Source: Agathobaculum massiliense
GTDB lineage: Bacteria; Bacillota; Clostridia; Oscillospirales; Butyricicoccaceae
DNA length: 64,000 nt
Assembly: GCF_900291975.1 (NCBI RefSeq)
Contig: NZ_OMPN01000001.1
Coordinates: forward strand, 1,674,001 to 1,738,000
Direction: 5' to 3'
Numbering within the stretch: the stretch's first letter is position 1; each line of letters opens with the position of its first letter. Below the pieces are notes generated by a model, which searched no databases, had not been told where the DNA came from, and saw only the letters and a list, made by a program, of their open reading frames with translations. Both the position numbers and the translations under genes were made by a program. Below, piece by piece: positions 53,256 through 62,584 of the stretch.

Positions 53256-53305
53256 AGAGAGGGAGCCGGAAAGGCCCTTCTCTGAGAAAAAGAGGAGGGT
53301 TTTTT
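53256..53305 (+). promoter_or_regulatory. Attenuator-like leader of the small SLH gene
   Basis: Three segments can pair in two exclusive ways. CCCTTCTCT (53275-53283) can pair with AGAGGAGGG (53291-53299), forming a 9-bp stem followed directly by T6 and burying the ribosome site. Alternatively it pairs with AGAGAGGG (53256-53263), freeing the ribosome site. Further short stems lie upstream from about 53220. I do not recognise a known riboswitch class. Confidence 0.55.
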
Positions 53306-54256
53306 GTGAAAAAATGTTTGCTTTCCCTGATTCTGGCCGTGTCTCTGTGCATGGGGTTAACCGTTCCGGCGTTTGCCGCACAGGCTGGGGACACCACGCT
53401 GACCGATATCCACGGCTGGCAGTACACGCTGTCCCAGCCGATCATCGGCACGGAAACCATGCAGGACGTTATTGGGGGAGACGAGTTTACCGTGCTTCTC
53501 GTTCCTGCCGGCACGGTGCTGACGGTGGATGCGCCGCGCGGCTTCTGTGTCAGCACCTATGATGCAACAAGGGGCTGGATCACCACATTTGATCTCCACA
53601 TCAATACGCTTGCGCTGGAAACCGGCAAGACAGTGATGTGTGTCCAGGACAACGGCGGTGCGTATGCCGGCGAGCAGCGAACCGCTTTCCGCGCCGTGGA
53701 GCAGGGCGGCTCCACGACCCAGCCCGCACAGGACACGGAAACCGATACCGGCTTTTCCGACGTAAAGAGCGGCGCCTACTACGCGGACGCAGTTGCCTGG
53801 GCTGTTGAGCAGGGCATCACCACCGGCACCAGCGACACCACCTTCTCGCCCGAGGAGCTTTGCACCCGCGGCCAGATCATCACTTTCCTGTGGCGCGCGG
53901 CGGGTTCGCCCGAACCGGAAAGCATGGCGGGATATTTTGCCGACGTTTCGAAGGACAGCTATTATTTCAAGGCTACGCAGTGGGCAAATGAGCAGGATAT
54001 GACCACCGGAATCGGCTTTGATCCGGACTATTCCTGCACCCGCGCGGATGCGGTGGACTTCATGTGGAAAATGGACGGCAAGCCGGAATCGGCCGCGCCC
54101 GCCGCTTTCACCGACGTTCCGGACTACTATACGGACGCGGTGGCTTGGGCGGTTGAGCAGGGCGTCACCACCGGCACCAGCGATACCACATTCTCCCCGT
54201 CCGATACCTGCACCCGAGGCCAGATCGTCACCTTCCTGTACCGCGCATTCGCATAA
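53306..54256 (+). CDS. Small exported protein with three C-terminal SLH modules
   Basis: A 316-residue protein. Signal peptide (KKCLLSLILAVSLCMGLTVPAFA) is cleaved after AFA. The N-terminal ~120 residues form an unassigned beta-rich domain (TDIHGWQYTLSQPIIGTETM). Three SLH modules follow a Thr/Gln linker (about 155-316), each with a VAWAVEQGxTTGTSDTTFSP-type repeat; the first and third are nearly identical at DNA level, pointing to recent internal duplication. GTG start at 53306, with the ribosome site AGAGGAGGG inside a leader hairpin. A terminator follows. Confidence 0.88.
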   Translation: MKKCLLSLILAVSLCMGLTVPAFAAQAGDTTLTDIHGWQYTLSQPIIGTETMQDVIGGDEFTVLLVPAGTVLTVDAPRGFCVSTYDATRGWITTFDLHINTLALETGKTVMCVQDNGGAYAGEQRTAFRAVEQGGSTTQPAQDTETDTGFSDVKSGAYYADAVAWAVEQGITTGTSDTTFSPEELCTRGQIITFLWRAAGSPEPESMAGYFADVSKDSYYFKATQWANEQDMTTGIGFDPDYSCTRADAVDFMWKMDGKPESAAPAAFTDVPDYYTDAVAWAVEQGVTTGTSDTTFSPSDTCTRGQIVTFLYRAFA

Positions 54257-54263
54257 AGCAAAC

Positions 54264-54293
54264 GTAAAAAGCGGCCATAAGGCCGCTTTTTAC
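54264..54293. terminator. Bidirectional terminator between the small SLH gene and the recombinase
   Basis: GTAAAAAGCGGCC / GGCCGCTTTTTAC with a 4-nt loop. Confidence 0.92.
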
Positions 54294-54296
54294 GCT

Positions 54297-55352
54297 TTAC
54301 TGCAGCACGATCGCGGGCGTCGCGCCCTTGGCGATCGAGATCTTCTCCACATAGGGAACATGCGCGTAAACGTTCGCCGTGGTCGCGATATCCGCGTGGC
54401 CCAGCCATTCCTGGATCTGCTTGAGCGAAAAGCCCTGCTGGAGCAGGATGGTCGCAACCGAATGGCGCAGGTCGTGGAAGCGGATGCGCGGCAGCGCCGC
54501 CTTACGGCATACCCGCTCGAATTCGCGCGAAATATAGTCCGGCCGGAGGGGCGAACCGTCCTCATGGCAGCAGACATAGTCGGTCTTGCAGTATTTTTTG
54601 CCGTACCGCTTGCGGTTTTCGTTCTGGCGGCGGCGCAGGTCGCTCAGATAGCGCTTGAGTGAGTCGGAAAGCGGCAGGGTGCGGTAGCTGGACTTGGTCT
54701 TGACGCTGTCCGCGTAAATGACCCGCCCGCCCGACTGCACCGCCGTATGGTTGATGACCATGGTGCGGGCGCGCAGGTCGATCGCGCTCCAGCGCAGGCC
54801 CGCGCATTCGCTGCGGCGCAGGCCGTAGGTGGCCGCCAGCACGAACGCCGCCTCGGCCGGCGAGTGCAGCGCTGCGGCCAGGAATACGTTGATCTGCGTG
54901 CGGTTGTACACCTGCCCACGGTATTTGTAGCGCTTGGGCAGCATCACGTTGTCCGACGGGTTGAGCGGGATGATCTGCAGCGCGACCGCGTATTTCAGGC
55001 ACTTGTGCATGATGGAGTGGAATTTGACGATCGAGGTCGGCGATAGGCCCTGCGAAAACTTCAGGTTGACAAAGTCCTGGAAATCCATCGGCCGCGCGGT
55101 GGCGAGCGTGGTGCCGCGCGCGGTGAAGAACGGCCGGATGTGCTTTTCAAACGCGTAGCGGTAGCCGTCCATCGTGTTTTCGCGGACCTGCGTTTTCATC
55201 TGGTCGAGCCACTGGTCCATAAAATCCACGAAAGAGGTTTTGGCCTCCTCCGAATAGCGCAGCCGCATCAGGTCCTCTGGACGCAGCATGAAGTGGATGT
55301 AACCGTCCTCCTCATAAATATGCGGCATACCCATAACAGGTGACATGTCCAT
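54297..55352 (-). CDS. Tyrosine recombinase (integrase family)
   Basis: A 351-residue site-specific recombinase. Residues 38-130 form a SAM-like core-binding domain; the catalytic domain has Arg179 (TYGLRRSECAGLRW), Lys220 (VKTKSSYR), His293 and Arg296 (FHDLRHS), His319 (WLGH) and the nucleophile Tyr329 (ANVYAHV), so the active set is complete. No excisionase, phage gene or attachment repeat is visible next to it. It stands alone among SLH genes, about 5 kb from silent cassette F, and is a candidate for the S-layer inversions. An unrelated integrated element is the alternative. Confidence 0.9.
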   Translation of the reverse strand: MDMSPVMGMPHIYEEDGYIHFMLRPEDLMRLRYSEEAKTSFVDFMDQWLDQMKTQVRENTMDGYRYAFEKHIRPFFTARGTTLATARPMDFQDFVNLKFSQGLSPTSIVKFHSIMHKCLKYAVALQIIPLNPSDNVMLPKRYKYRGQVYNRTQINVFLAAALHSPAEAAFVLAATYGLRRSECAGLRWSAIDLRARTMVINHTAVQSGGRVIYADSVKTKSSYRTLPLSDSLKRYLSDLRRRQNENRKRYGKKYCKTDYVCCHEDGSPLRPDYISREFERVCRKAALPRIRFHDLRHSVATILLQQGFSLKQIQEWLGHADIATTANVYAHVPYVEKISIAKGATPAIVLQ

Positions 55353-55576
55353 CTTGATAAATCCCCTTTCCGCTTTTTTGATTGGATTTTATTTTATCAC
55401 AAAAATTCGTATTTCGTCGAATTTTGTCGGTTTATTATGGATTAAGGGGCAGATGCTTCCATTTATGTATGATTTTTACATTGTTTAGGGTTCGGCCGCG
55501 TTTTCAAAAAATAACAGTACACAAACATTTCTTTTAATGGTAAAATAGGAATAACAATACCGAAGAGGTGATCGCT
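55353..55576. other. AT-rich spacer between recombinase and large SLH gene
   Basis: About 220 bp with divergent gene starts on both sides. It must hold two promoters; a TAAAAT box precedes the rightward gene, but no confident pair of boxes can be assigned. No perfect inverted repeats were seen. Confidence 0.4.
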
Positions 55577-58150
55577 GTGAAAAGACTGATATCCGCAGTG
55601 CTGGCGGCCGCCATGCTGCTGTGCATGCTGCCGGCCGCGCTTGCTGCGTCCGATATCGAAAACCACTGGGCAAAAACCTATCTGACCGAGCTGCACGAGC
55701 TGGAGATCATCAACCCGTCCTCGTCCGGCCAGTACACGCCGGACCAGCCGATCGCCCGCTGGGAATTCATGCGCTATATCAACCGAGCGTTTGACTTCAC
55801 CGAAAAAGCGTCCATCAGCTTTACCGACGTACCCTCCGGCTCCGCTTATTACGACATCGTCGCCACCGCTGTCTATTACGGCTATATCAACGGCGTGGGC
55901 AACAACAAAATGGACCCGCAGGGTACGCTTACGCGCGAGCAGGCCGCAACCATCCTGGGCCGCCTGCACAAGTATACGCCGGACGCCGATCCGGACGACA
56001 TGACGTTTTCGGACAAATCCGCGGTGAGCAGCTATGCCCGCGCATACGTCGCCGAGGCGGTCGCGCTCAAGTACATCAACGGCTATCCCAACGGCACCTT
56101 TAAGCCGCAGGGTACCATCACCCGCGGCGAGATCGCCAAGATCCTATATTATTTTCTCGGCACCTCCCTGCATAAGGAGGGCGGCAGCTACACTGGCGCG
56201 GATCTGGACAGCGTTACCGACAACGTCTCCATCACCCGGCCCTGCACCCTGTCCAACGCAACCATCGACGGCAACCTCTATATCACCGAGGGGGTTGGTG
56301 CCGGAAGCGTGACCCTGCAGAATGTCACGGTGGAGGGCAGGATCATCGTCTCCGGCGGCTCGGTCGTGCTGAACGGCGTGTCCGCGCTCGACCTGACCGT
56401 TTCCAGCCCCTGCGACCAGACGCTCTCCGTCACCTGCTCGGGCAACACCAGCATCGCGCATACTGAGGTGCAGTCGGACGCCATGCTGTATGAAAGCGGC
56501 CTGGGCATCAGCGCAGGCGGCCTCTCCGATCTGGACGTCAACGGCGAAAACCTTTCGCTGACGCTGGACGCCGCACTCTGGGACGTCAACGTCAAGCAGG
56601 CCTGCACCATCCTCACGACCGGCAGCACCACGATCGACAGCCTGACCGCGGACGGCAAGGTCACGCTCACCGGCGGCGGCTCGGTACAGAAGGCCGCGCT
56701 CAACGTCAGCGGGTGCGACCTGGTGATGGAGCCCTCCACTGTCGAGCTGGCCAGCGGCGTGACCGCGACCATCGCCGGAGAGAGCGTGCAGTCCTCCAAC
56801 AGCATTTCCATCTCCCCCGCCGCGCTGACGTTCGACGCCGGCAACGCGGATTCCATCGCCCATTCCTATGACTTTACCTTCAACGCGGATAAGGACGACC
56901 TGGTCCGCATCACCGTGGATGGCGACACGCTCACGCTCGGCGAGGATTACAACCTGCTGACCGATAAAAACGGCATCCGCATTTACAAGACCTATCTCAC
57001 CACGCTCGAGGCCGGCACCTATACGGCCAAGCTCACGTTCTCGGACCGCTCGACCGCCGCGCTCACTATCATCACGAGCAATTCCGGCCAGATGGCGGTC
57101 AGCCCTTCGCAAATCACGTTTGACAAATACGAGGAATCCGCGGGCTACGCCAATGTGCCGCTCACGGTCTCCACACCGGCCGGCGTGACGCTCAGCAGCA
57201 TCAAGCTCGGCAGCACAGTACTCGAACGCGGCACGGACTACACCTACAACACCTCCACCGGCCAGGTGGTGCTGATGGCCGAAACGCTCGCCAAAAAGAG
57301 CAAGGGTTCGTACACCATCAGCTTCGTACCCAGCAAGGGTTCGACCACCACCTGCTCTCTGACCATCACGGACTCCAAGCCGGTCAACAAGATCGCGCCG
57401 GAGGAGGTCGATTTTGACGCGAACACCAGCTCCGGCGGCTACCGCGATATCGCCGTCACCCTGACGCCCGCCAACGGCGCGGAGCTGCGCAGGATCCGCT
57501 GCAATAACAAGGAGCTGGAGGAGGACTGGCAGTATAAGGTCAGCGGCAACCAGGTCACGCTGAACAAATCCGCGATTTCCGAATTTGCGGAAAAGGGCGC
57601 GTCCTATGCGGATTTCACCTTCGTCATGTCGAACGGCCAGAACCCCACGCTCCGCGTCAACTATGTCACCACCTATGCGCTGACCGCGAGCGTCGTGGAC
57701 GACCTCGGCCTGCCGATCGAGGGCGCGTCCGTCACCTTTACGCCTGCGGACTCCGCCACCGGCACGGCCACCCAGACCGCCACCACAGACGAGGACGGCA
57801 AAGCCACCGTATACGTCAAGCGCGGCTCCTATACGCTGACCGCGGCGCATGAGCGCTTTACCGAATCGATCTCGCAGACAACGAGCGTATCCTCCTCCCG
57901 CACGGTCAAGATGACCGGCGAGATACTGGAAAACGTGCAGGTTGTCGTCACCAACAAATACGGCGCCATGCTGTCGGGCGCGGTCGTTTCGATCGGCGGC
58001 AAGGCGGCCACCACCGGCGCGGACGGCGTTGCCTCGTTCAGCCTCCGCCGCGACAATTATGTCATCCAGGTCTCCTGCAGCGGCTATACCACAACGACCA
58101 AACCCATCACAGTCACCGGCAGTATCCGCACACAGGTGCAGCTTGAGTGA
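55577..58150 (+). CDS. Large surface protein: N-terminal SLH, X2-like and carboxypeptidase-regulatory-like domains
   Basis: An 857-residue exported protein. Signal peptide KRLISAVLAAAMLLCMLPAALA, then three SLH modules (about 25-195; ENHWAKTYLTELHELEI, VYYGYINGVGNNKMDPQGTLTREQAATIL, ALKYINGYPNGTFKPQGTITRGEIAKIL). A beta-helix-like stretch follows (about 205-400), then three X2-like domains of about 90 residues (e.g. TLSSIKLGSTVLERGTDYTY) and two carboxypeptidase-regulatory-like repeats at the C-terminus (EGASVTFTPAD; SGAVVSIGGKAATTG). GTG at 55577 follows AGAGGTGAT. Probably a wall-bound binding or adhesive protein; no catalytic motif seen. Confidence 0.88.
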   Translation: MKRLISAVLAAAMLLCMLPAALAASDIENHWAKTYLTELHELEIINPSSSGQYTPDQPIARWEFMRYINRAFDFTEKASISFTDVPSGSAYYDIVATAVYYGYINGVGNNKMDPQGTLTREQAATILGRLHKYTPDADPDDMTFSDKSAVSSYARAYVAEAVALKYINGYPNGTFKPQGTITRGEIAKILYYFLGTSLHKEGGSYTGADLDSVTDNVSITRPCTLSNATIDGNLYITEGVGAGSVTLQNVTVEGRIIVSGGSVVLNGVSALDLTVSSPCDQTLSVTCSGNTSIAHTEVQSDAMLYESGLGISAGGLSDLDVNGENLSLTLDAALWDVNVKQACTILTTGSTTIDSLTADGKVTLTGGGSVQKAALNVSGCDLVMEPSTVELASGVTATIAGESVQSSNSISISPAALTFDAGNADSIAHSYDFTFNADKDDLVRITVDGDTLTLGEDYNLLTDKNGIRIYKTYLTTLEAGTYTAKLTFSDRSTAALTIITSNSGQMAVSPSQITFDKYEESAGYANVPLTVSTPAGVTLSSIKLGSTVLERGTDYTYNTSTGQVVLMAETLAKKSKGSYTISFVPSKGSTTTCSLTITDSKPVNKIAPEEVDFDANTSSGGYRDIAVTLTPANGAELRRIRCNNKELEEDWQYKVSGNQVTLNKSAISEFAEKGASYADFTFVMSNGQNPTLRVNYVTTYALTASVVDDLGLPIEGASVTFTPADSATGTATQTATTDEDGKATVYVKRGSYTLTAAHERFTESISQTTSVSSSRTVKMTGEILENVQVVVTNKYGAMLSGAVVSIGGKAATTGADGVASFSLRRDNYVIQVSCSGYTTTTKPITVTGSIRTQVQLE

Positions 58151-58168
58151 CGGCTATACCGGAACAAC

Positions 58169-58199
58169 AACGCCGCCCGGCGCAGGCTGGGCGGCGTTT
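58169..58199 (+). terminator. Terminator of the large SLH gene
   Basis: AACGCCGCCC / GGGCGGCGTT with a 10-nt loop, then TTTGTT. Confidence 0.82.
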
Positions 58200-58213
58200 G
58201 TTATTTCCCAAAA

Positions 58214-58240
58214 CGAAAGGCCGGTTTATCCGGCCTTTCG
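58214..58240 (-). terminator. Terminator of the ABC transporter operon
   Basis: CGAAAGGCCGG / CCGGCCTTTCG with a short loop; minus strand continues with TTTT. Confidence 0.75.
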
Positions 58241-58286
58241 TTTGTCCTGACAAGGGACTGGTATAAAGAGAAGAAAAGAAGTTCGT

Positions 58287-59117
58287 TTACCGGTAAAATG
58301 ATGGGAAATGGCGGTAGCTGCGGTCCTCCTCCAGATCATGCGAAAAAATCAGCTTAGCCTGGTATTCCCGCTCGAGCCTGCGCAGGCGTCTGACGCTTTT
58401 TTCATAGCCCAGACTGTCGTACAGGATGGTGGTCGGCCTGGTCGGCGGGCCGTAATTGAGGCGGCAGGAGCAGGCGTCGTTCGGAAACAGGTAGTTCCCG
58501 TTTTCCGCCTCCAACAGCAGCACCGCAACCGCCGGCGTGTGTCCGGACATCAGGAACAGCCGGACGCCTGGGAACAGCTCGACGTCCTCCTCAAGCAGGT
58601 GATAGGTAATCCCGCCCGCGGTGACGACGCTGCGCCAATAGGGGGAGGTGGTCTTCCGCTCCTCGTCATTGGTCAGTGCTGAGAGGCAGGCATACGCAAA
58701 ATCCTCTCGGGGTACATACACGTTCTGCGCTGCTTTGGTACCCTTGAAAAACTTGATGCCGCCTGCGTGGTCATAATGCATATGGGACAAAATAATACAG
58801 GAAATATCCGAAAGCTCGATGCCGTGCCTGGGTAATATCCGATCGACATAATCCTCCCGTTCCATGCGGGGCTGGAAATATTCCTTCCAGTAATCCGGAC
58901 GGGGGATGCCGTCTTCCCCGTCTGGGAAATCGCCAACATCATACAGGATATAGCCAGCCTCCGGATGGCGGATCAGGATAAACGACGCGGGAAACTCGGA
59001 GAACACGCTCTCCGTCCGCGGCTGGTGCGCGGTCGCCGGATTGGGTACCGCCACGTTAAAGGCCGGATCGTTCCAGATCGACCCATACCGGATGATGGCA
59101 AATTCAAGTCCTTTCAT
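58287..59117 (-). CDS. Metallo-beta-lactamase-fold hydrolase (AHL-lactonase-like)
   Basis: A 276-residue MBL-fold enzyme. It has the full metal set: SHMHYDHAGG (HxHxDH), His in MSGHTPAV, Asp in FPNDACS, and a C-terminal His in IFSHDLEE. The opening (ASFILIRHPEAGYILYDVGDFPD) and size are closest in style to N-acyl-homoserine-lactonase-like proteins, but the real substrate is unknown and may be a sugar lactone or ester handled by the adjacent transporter. ATG follows AAAGGAGC. It is the last gene of a five-gene operon. Confidence 0.88.
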   Translation of the reverse strand: MKGLEFAIIRYGSIWNDPAFNVAVPNPATAHQPRTESVFSEFPASFILIRHPEAGYILYDVGDFPDGEDGIPRPDYWKEYFQPRMEREDYVDRILPRHGIELSDISCIILSHMHYDHAGGIKFFKGTKAAQNVYVPREDFAYACLSALTNDEERKTTSPYWRSVVTAGGITYHLLEEDVELFPGVRLFLMSGHTPAVAVLLLEAENGNYLFPNDACSCRLNYGPPTRPTTILYDSLGYEKSVRRLRRLEREYQAKLIFSHDLEEDRSYRHFPSFYR

Positions 59118-59142
59118 TTGTTTTGCTCCTTTATGCAGGGGG

Positions 59143-60096
59143 TTAGTCGTCTTTCTTCATTCCGCTGAGCAGCAGGCCCACCAGGATGATTACACCTTGG
59201 ATGATATTCTGGTCCCCTGCGTCCATGTTGAGTACCGCGATCAGGCTGGACATGACCACCATGAACAGGCTGGCGAGTATGGTGCCGAAAATGCTGCCCT
59301 TGCCGCCGGTGAACGCCGCGCCGCCGAGCAGCGCGACCGCGATCGAGCGCGTCTGGTAGTCCTCGCCGAGCTGCAGGCTGGCGGTGCCGATATAGGCGGA
59401 TATCTGCAGCCCTGCAAGCGCGGCAAACAGGCCGCAGAGCACATAGCAGGTCAATTGTATCCGCACTGGATCAACGCCCGACTGGTACACTGCCATTGGA
59501 TTGACGCCGGTCGCCATGATATACCGTCCGATCGGCAGGAAACGCATGACCAGTATCACCACCGCCGCTATCACCAGCCAGACGATTGCGGCCATCGGTA
59601 TCTTTCCGGCAAAGCCGGTACCCAGAAAACGGAAGTTATCCGGAATCGAGCCTTTCGGCGAGCCGCCGCTGTACAGCAGCGTCACGCCCAGCAGCAGCGT
59701 GCTCATGCCCAATGTAACCACAAAGCTCGGCATATGCATGACCGCGCACAGGAAGCCGTTGACCAGACCCACCACCATGCCGATGCACAGGCATAACAGC
59801 GCGACCGGCACGGCGCGGGACGGGTCGTTCATCATCATCTGCGCGGCAACCACGTCGATCAGCACCATGACTGCCGCGACCGACAGATCCAGCCCGCCGA
59901 TCATCATAACGATGGTCTGGCCGATCGCGACCAGGATCATCGGCGCCGCCTGTCGGGTAAAGTCAAGCAGGTGCGCCGGCTTGACCGAGTTCGGGGACAC
60001 AAAGCCCAGTATCACCACCAGCAGGAGCAGGCCCCAGAAAATGATGGGAACGTTCAGCCTGGCAAAGCGGTCTTTCCATTTTATGCTTTTTTCCAT
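59143..60096 (-). CDS. ABC transporter permease, RbsC family (second)
   Basis: A 317-residue permease with about nine hydrophobic segments. RbsC/AraH-family signatures: IGQTIVMMIGGLDLSVAAVMVL, GLVNGFLCAVMHMPSFVVTLGM, and the ATPase-contacting VALLGGAAFTGGKGSIFGTIL. ATG at 60096 is preceded by GAGGGCGG; a GTG at 60111 overlapping the previous stop is the alternative start. Two different permeases in one operon imply a heterodimeric channel. Confidence 0.9.
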   Translation of the reverse strand: MEKSIKWKDRFARLNVPIIFWGLLLLVVILGFVSPNSVKPAHLLDFTRQAAPMILVAIGQTIVMMIGGLDLSVAAVMVLIDVVAAQMMMNDPSRAVPVALLCLCIGMVVGLVNGFLCAVMHMPSFVVTLGMSTLLLGVTLLYSGGSPKGSIPDNFRFLGTGFAGKIPMAAIVWLVIAAVVILVMRFLPIGRYIMATGVNPMAVYQSGVDPVRIQLTCYVLCGLFAALAGLQISAYIGTASLQLGEDYQTRSIAVALLGGAAFTGGKGSIFGTILASLFMVVMSSLIAVLNMDAGDQNIIQGVIILVGLLLSGMKKDD

Positions 60097-60107
60097 TTGC
60101 ACCGCCC

Positions 60108-61055
60108 TCACCCTTTCTGCTTATCCTTGATTGAGAATACCAGCACCGTGACCAGCAGGATTAAGCCCTTGAAAACATACTGATAATACGAGCTGACGCC
60201 GACCATGTTCAGGATATTGCTGATTCCGGTCAGGATAAAGGTCGAGGCCAACAGGCCCACGATATTGCCCTGGCCCCCGAACAGGCTCACGCCGCCCAGT
60301 ACGCACACGGTCACGGAATCCATACTGTAGGTCTCGCCCAGCGTGGCGTCGCCCGAGCCCATGCGCGCGGCGACGCAAATGCCGCCCACCGCCGCCAGGA
60401 CCGAGCACAGGATATGCGCCTGCATGCGCACCCGCCCGACCGGTATGCCGGAAAGTGCGGCGGTCGTCGGGTTGCCACCGACCGCATACAGATTCCGTCC
60501 CAGACGGCGGCTGCCCAGCAGCCAGACCAGCAGCGCGCCGGCCACCGCCCACAGCAGCACCGCGTGCGGGAAAATGCCGATCCGCCCGAACAGCAGATCC
60601 ATGAATTCATAGGGGATCGACCCGCCCGGTACGGGCCGGATTTTGAGCGCGACGCCGTTGACGATGCACATGGTGGACAGCGTCATGATAAACGGCGGGA
60701 TGCGCAGGCGCACGATGCCGAAGCCGTTGAACACACCGACCAGCGCGCCCGCGGCCAGCGTAAGGAGGATATTGAGCAGGATACCCGCCGCGCCGCCGGA
60801 CAGCTCCAGCGACATGATCGCGGTAGACATGCTGACCACCGCGCCGACCGACAGGTCAATGCCCGCCAGCAGTATGGTCAGCACCTGGCCGAGCGCCACG
60901 ATGCCAAGCCCCACCGCCTGCTCCATGATGTTGCCGAGGTTGATTCCGGTCAGGAAGCGCGGAGAGGATACCGCGCCCACCACCGCAACGGCCAGCAGGA
61001 TCGCGTAAACGATAAACAGATTGTCATGCCTTTTGATAAACGCACGCAGATTCAT
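60108..61055 (-). CDS. ABC transporter permease, RbsC family (first)
   Basis: A 315-residue permease with the same family marks: VALGQVLTILLAGIDLSVGAVVSM, GVFNGFGIVRLRIPPFIMTLS and VCVLGGVSLFGGQGNIVGLL. It overlaps the ATPase gene by 4 bp. It pairs with the second permease to form the membrane channel of a monosaccharide-type ABC importer. Confidence 0.92.
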   Translation of the reverse strand: MNLRAFIKRHDNLFIVYAILLAVAVVGAVSSPRFLTGINLGNIMEQAVGLGIVALGQVLTILLAGIDLSVGAVVSMSTAIMSLELSGGAAGILLNILLTLAAGALVGVFNGFGIVRLRIPPFIMTLSTMCIVNGVALKIRPVPGGSIPYEFMDLLFGRIGIFPHAVLLWAVAGALLVWLLGSRRLGRNLYAVGGNPTTAALSGIPVGRVRMQAHILCSVLAAVGGICVAARMGSGDATLGETYSMDSVTVCVLGGVSLFGGQGNIVGLLASTFILTGISNILNMVGVSSYYQYVFKGLILLVTVLVFSIKDKQKG

Positions 61056-62566
61056 ACCGCCGCCTCCTTCGCCACGCCCGTCGCAAGGCGCATCACGCTT
61101 TCCTCGGTCGCGTCCGCCGCTGCAAGCTCGCCGCTGATGCCGCCGCCGTAAACAACCAGGATGCGGTCGCTGACATTGAGCACCTCCATCAGGTCGCTTG
61201 ATACCATCACGACTGCGACCTGTTCCTCGCGCGCCAGCTTTTTGAGCAGCGTATAAATCTCGATCTTTGCCGCCACGTCGATGCCGCGCGTGGGCTCATG
61301 CACCAAAAGGACCTTGGGTGCGGGCGACAGGCATTTCCCGAGCAATACCTTCTGCTGGTTGCCGCCGGACAGCTTTCGCACCAGCTTGGCCGAGCTTTCC
61401 GCCTTAATGTTCATCAGCTCCATGTAGCGCTGCGTTTCCTGCCGTTCCGCCTGCACGGTGAGGAACGGTCCGGTCTTCAGCCTGCGGAATACCGGCAGGC
61501 TGATGTTGCGATAGATCGGCAGGTCCAGGCACAAGCCCTCGTTCTTCCGGTCATCGGTCAGGAAGGTGACGCCGTGCGCCATCGCCTCCCTGGTGCTGCG
61601 GATACGGACCTCCTGCCCGTCAATAAAGATTTTCCCCGCGGCCAGCCGGTGCAGCCCAAACAGCGCACGCAGCAGCTCCCGCTGTCCCTGTCCCTCCAGT
61701 CCGGTCACGCCGAGTATCTCTCCCGCGCGGACGGAAAAACTTGCCGGCCCCTTGCCGGGCGCAATCACCAGGCCTTCGGCCTGCAGCCGTACCTCTCCCG
61801 CCGCCTCGTCGCGCGGCGGGAAAATATTATCCAGCTTGCGGCCGACCATCAGGCTAACCACCTCGTCCTTTGTCGTCTCCTCCGTGCGCAGGGTCGCGGC
61901 CATAACACCGTCCTTGAGCACGGTAATACGGTCCGAGATATCAAACACCTCGTTTAGGCGGTGGGATATGTAAATGATCGTCCGTCCTTCGTCCCGCAGC
62001 CGACGCATGGCCGCGAACAGCGAGCTTACCTCTACCGGCGTGAGCGCCGCGGTCGGCTCGTCCATAATGATGATCTGGGTATCCAGCTCGATCGCTTTCA
62101 TGATCTCGACCATCTGCTGCTGCGCCACCGTCAGGCTGCACACCGGCGCATCCGGTTCCAGTTCCATGCGCATCATGCGGGACAGCTCCTCTGTACGCCG
62201 CCGCATGGCTGGAAAATCAAGGTTCCCACCCTTTTTCCGCAGTTGACGCCCTAAAAAGATATTTTCCGCGATGCTCATGTGCGGCACCAGATTAAATTCC
62301 TGATGGATGATGCTGACGCCCGCCTGCTGCGCCTGCAGCGTGCCGGTGAATTTGACCGGCTTGCCGTTCAGGTACAGCTCGCCCGACGTCGGCTGGTAGA
62401 CGCCGGAAAAAATACGCATCAGCGTGGATTTTCCGGCGCCGTTTTCCCCAACGAGGGTATGGATCTCGCCGGACGTACAGCTAAAGTTTACATGATCAAG
62501 CACCAGGTTATCGTAAAACGATTTGCAGATGTCCTTAGCTTCGAGAACCGTCTGTCGCAAATCCAT
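61052..62566 (-). CDS. Sugar ABC transporter ATP-binding protein (RbsA/MglA type)
   Basis: A 504-residue tandem ATPase. The first domain has Walker A VGENGAGKSTLM at about residue 38, signature LTVAQQQMVEI and Walker B IIIMDEPTAALT. The second has degenerate Walker A (TGLEGQGQREL), signature KLSGGNQQKVLLGK and LLVHEPTRGID. This arrangement is standard for ribose/galactose-type importers. ATG follows AGAGAGGGA, 18 bp after the binding-protein gene. Confidence 0.95.
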   Translation of the reverse strand: MDLRQTVLEAKDICKSFYDNLVLDHVNFSCTSGEIHTLVGENGAGKSTLMRIFSGVYQPTSGELYLNGKPVKFTGTLQAQQAGVSIIHQEFNLVPHMSIAENIFLGRQLRKKGGNLDFPAMRRRTEELSRMMRMELEPDAPVCSLTVAQQQMVEIMKAIELDTQIIIMDEPTAALTPVEVSSLFAAMRRLRDEGRTIIYISHRLNEVFDISDRITVLKDGVMAATLRTEETTKDEVVSLMVGRKLDNIFPPRDEAAGEVRLQAEGLVIAPGKGPASFSVRAGEILGVTGLEGQGQRELLRALFGLHRLAAGKIFIDGQEVRIRSTREAMAHGVTFLTDDRKNEGLCLDLPIYRNISLPVFRRLKTGPFLTVQAERQETQRYMELMNIKAESSAKLVRKLSGGNQQKVLLGKCLSPAPKVLLVHEPTRGIDVAAKIEIYTLLKKLAREEQVAVVMVSSDLMEVLNVSDRILVVYGGGISGELAAADATEESVMRLATGVAKEAAV

Positions 62567-62584
62567 TCCCTCTCTTCCTGTCAG

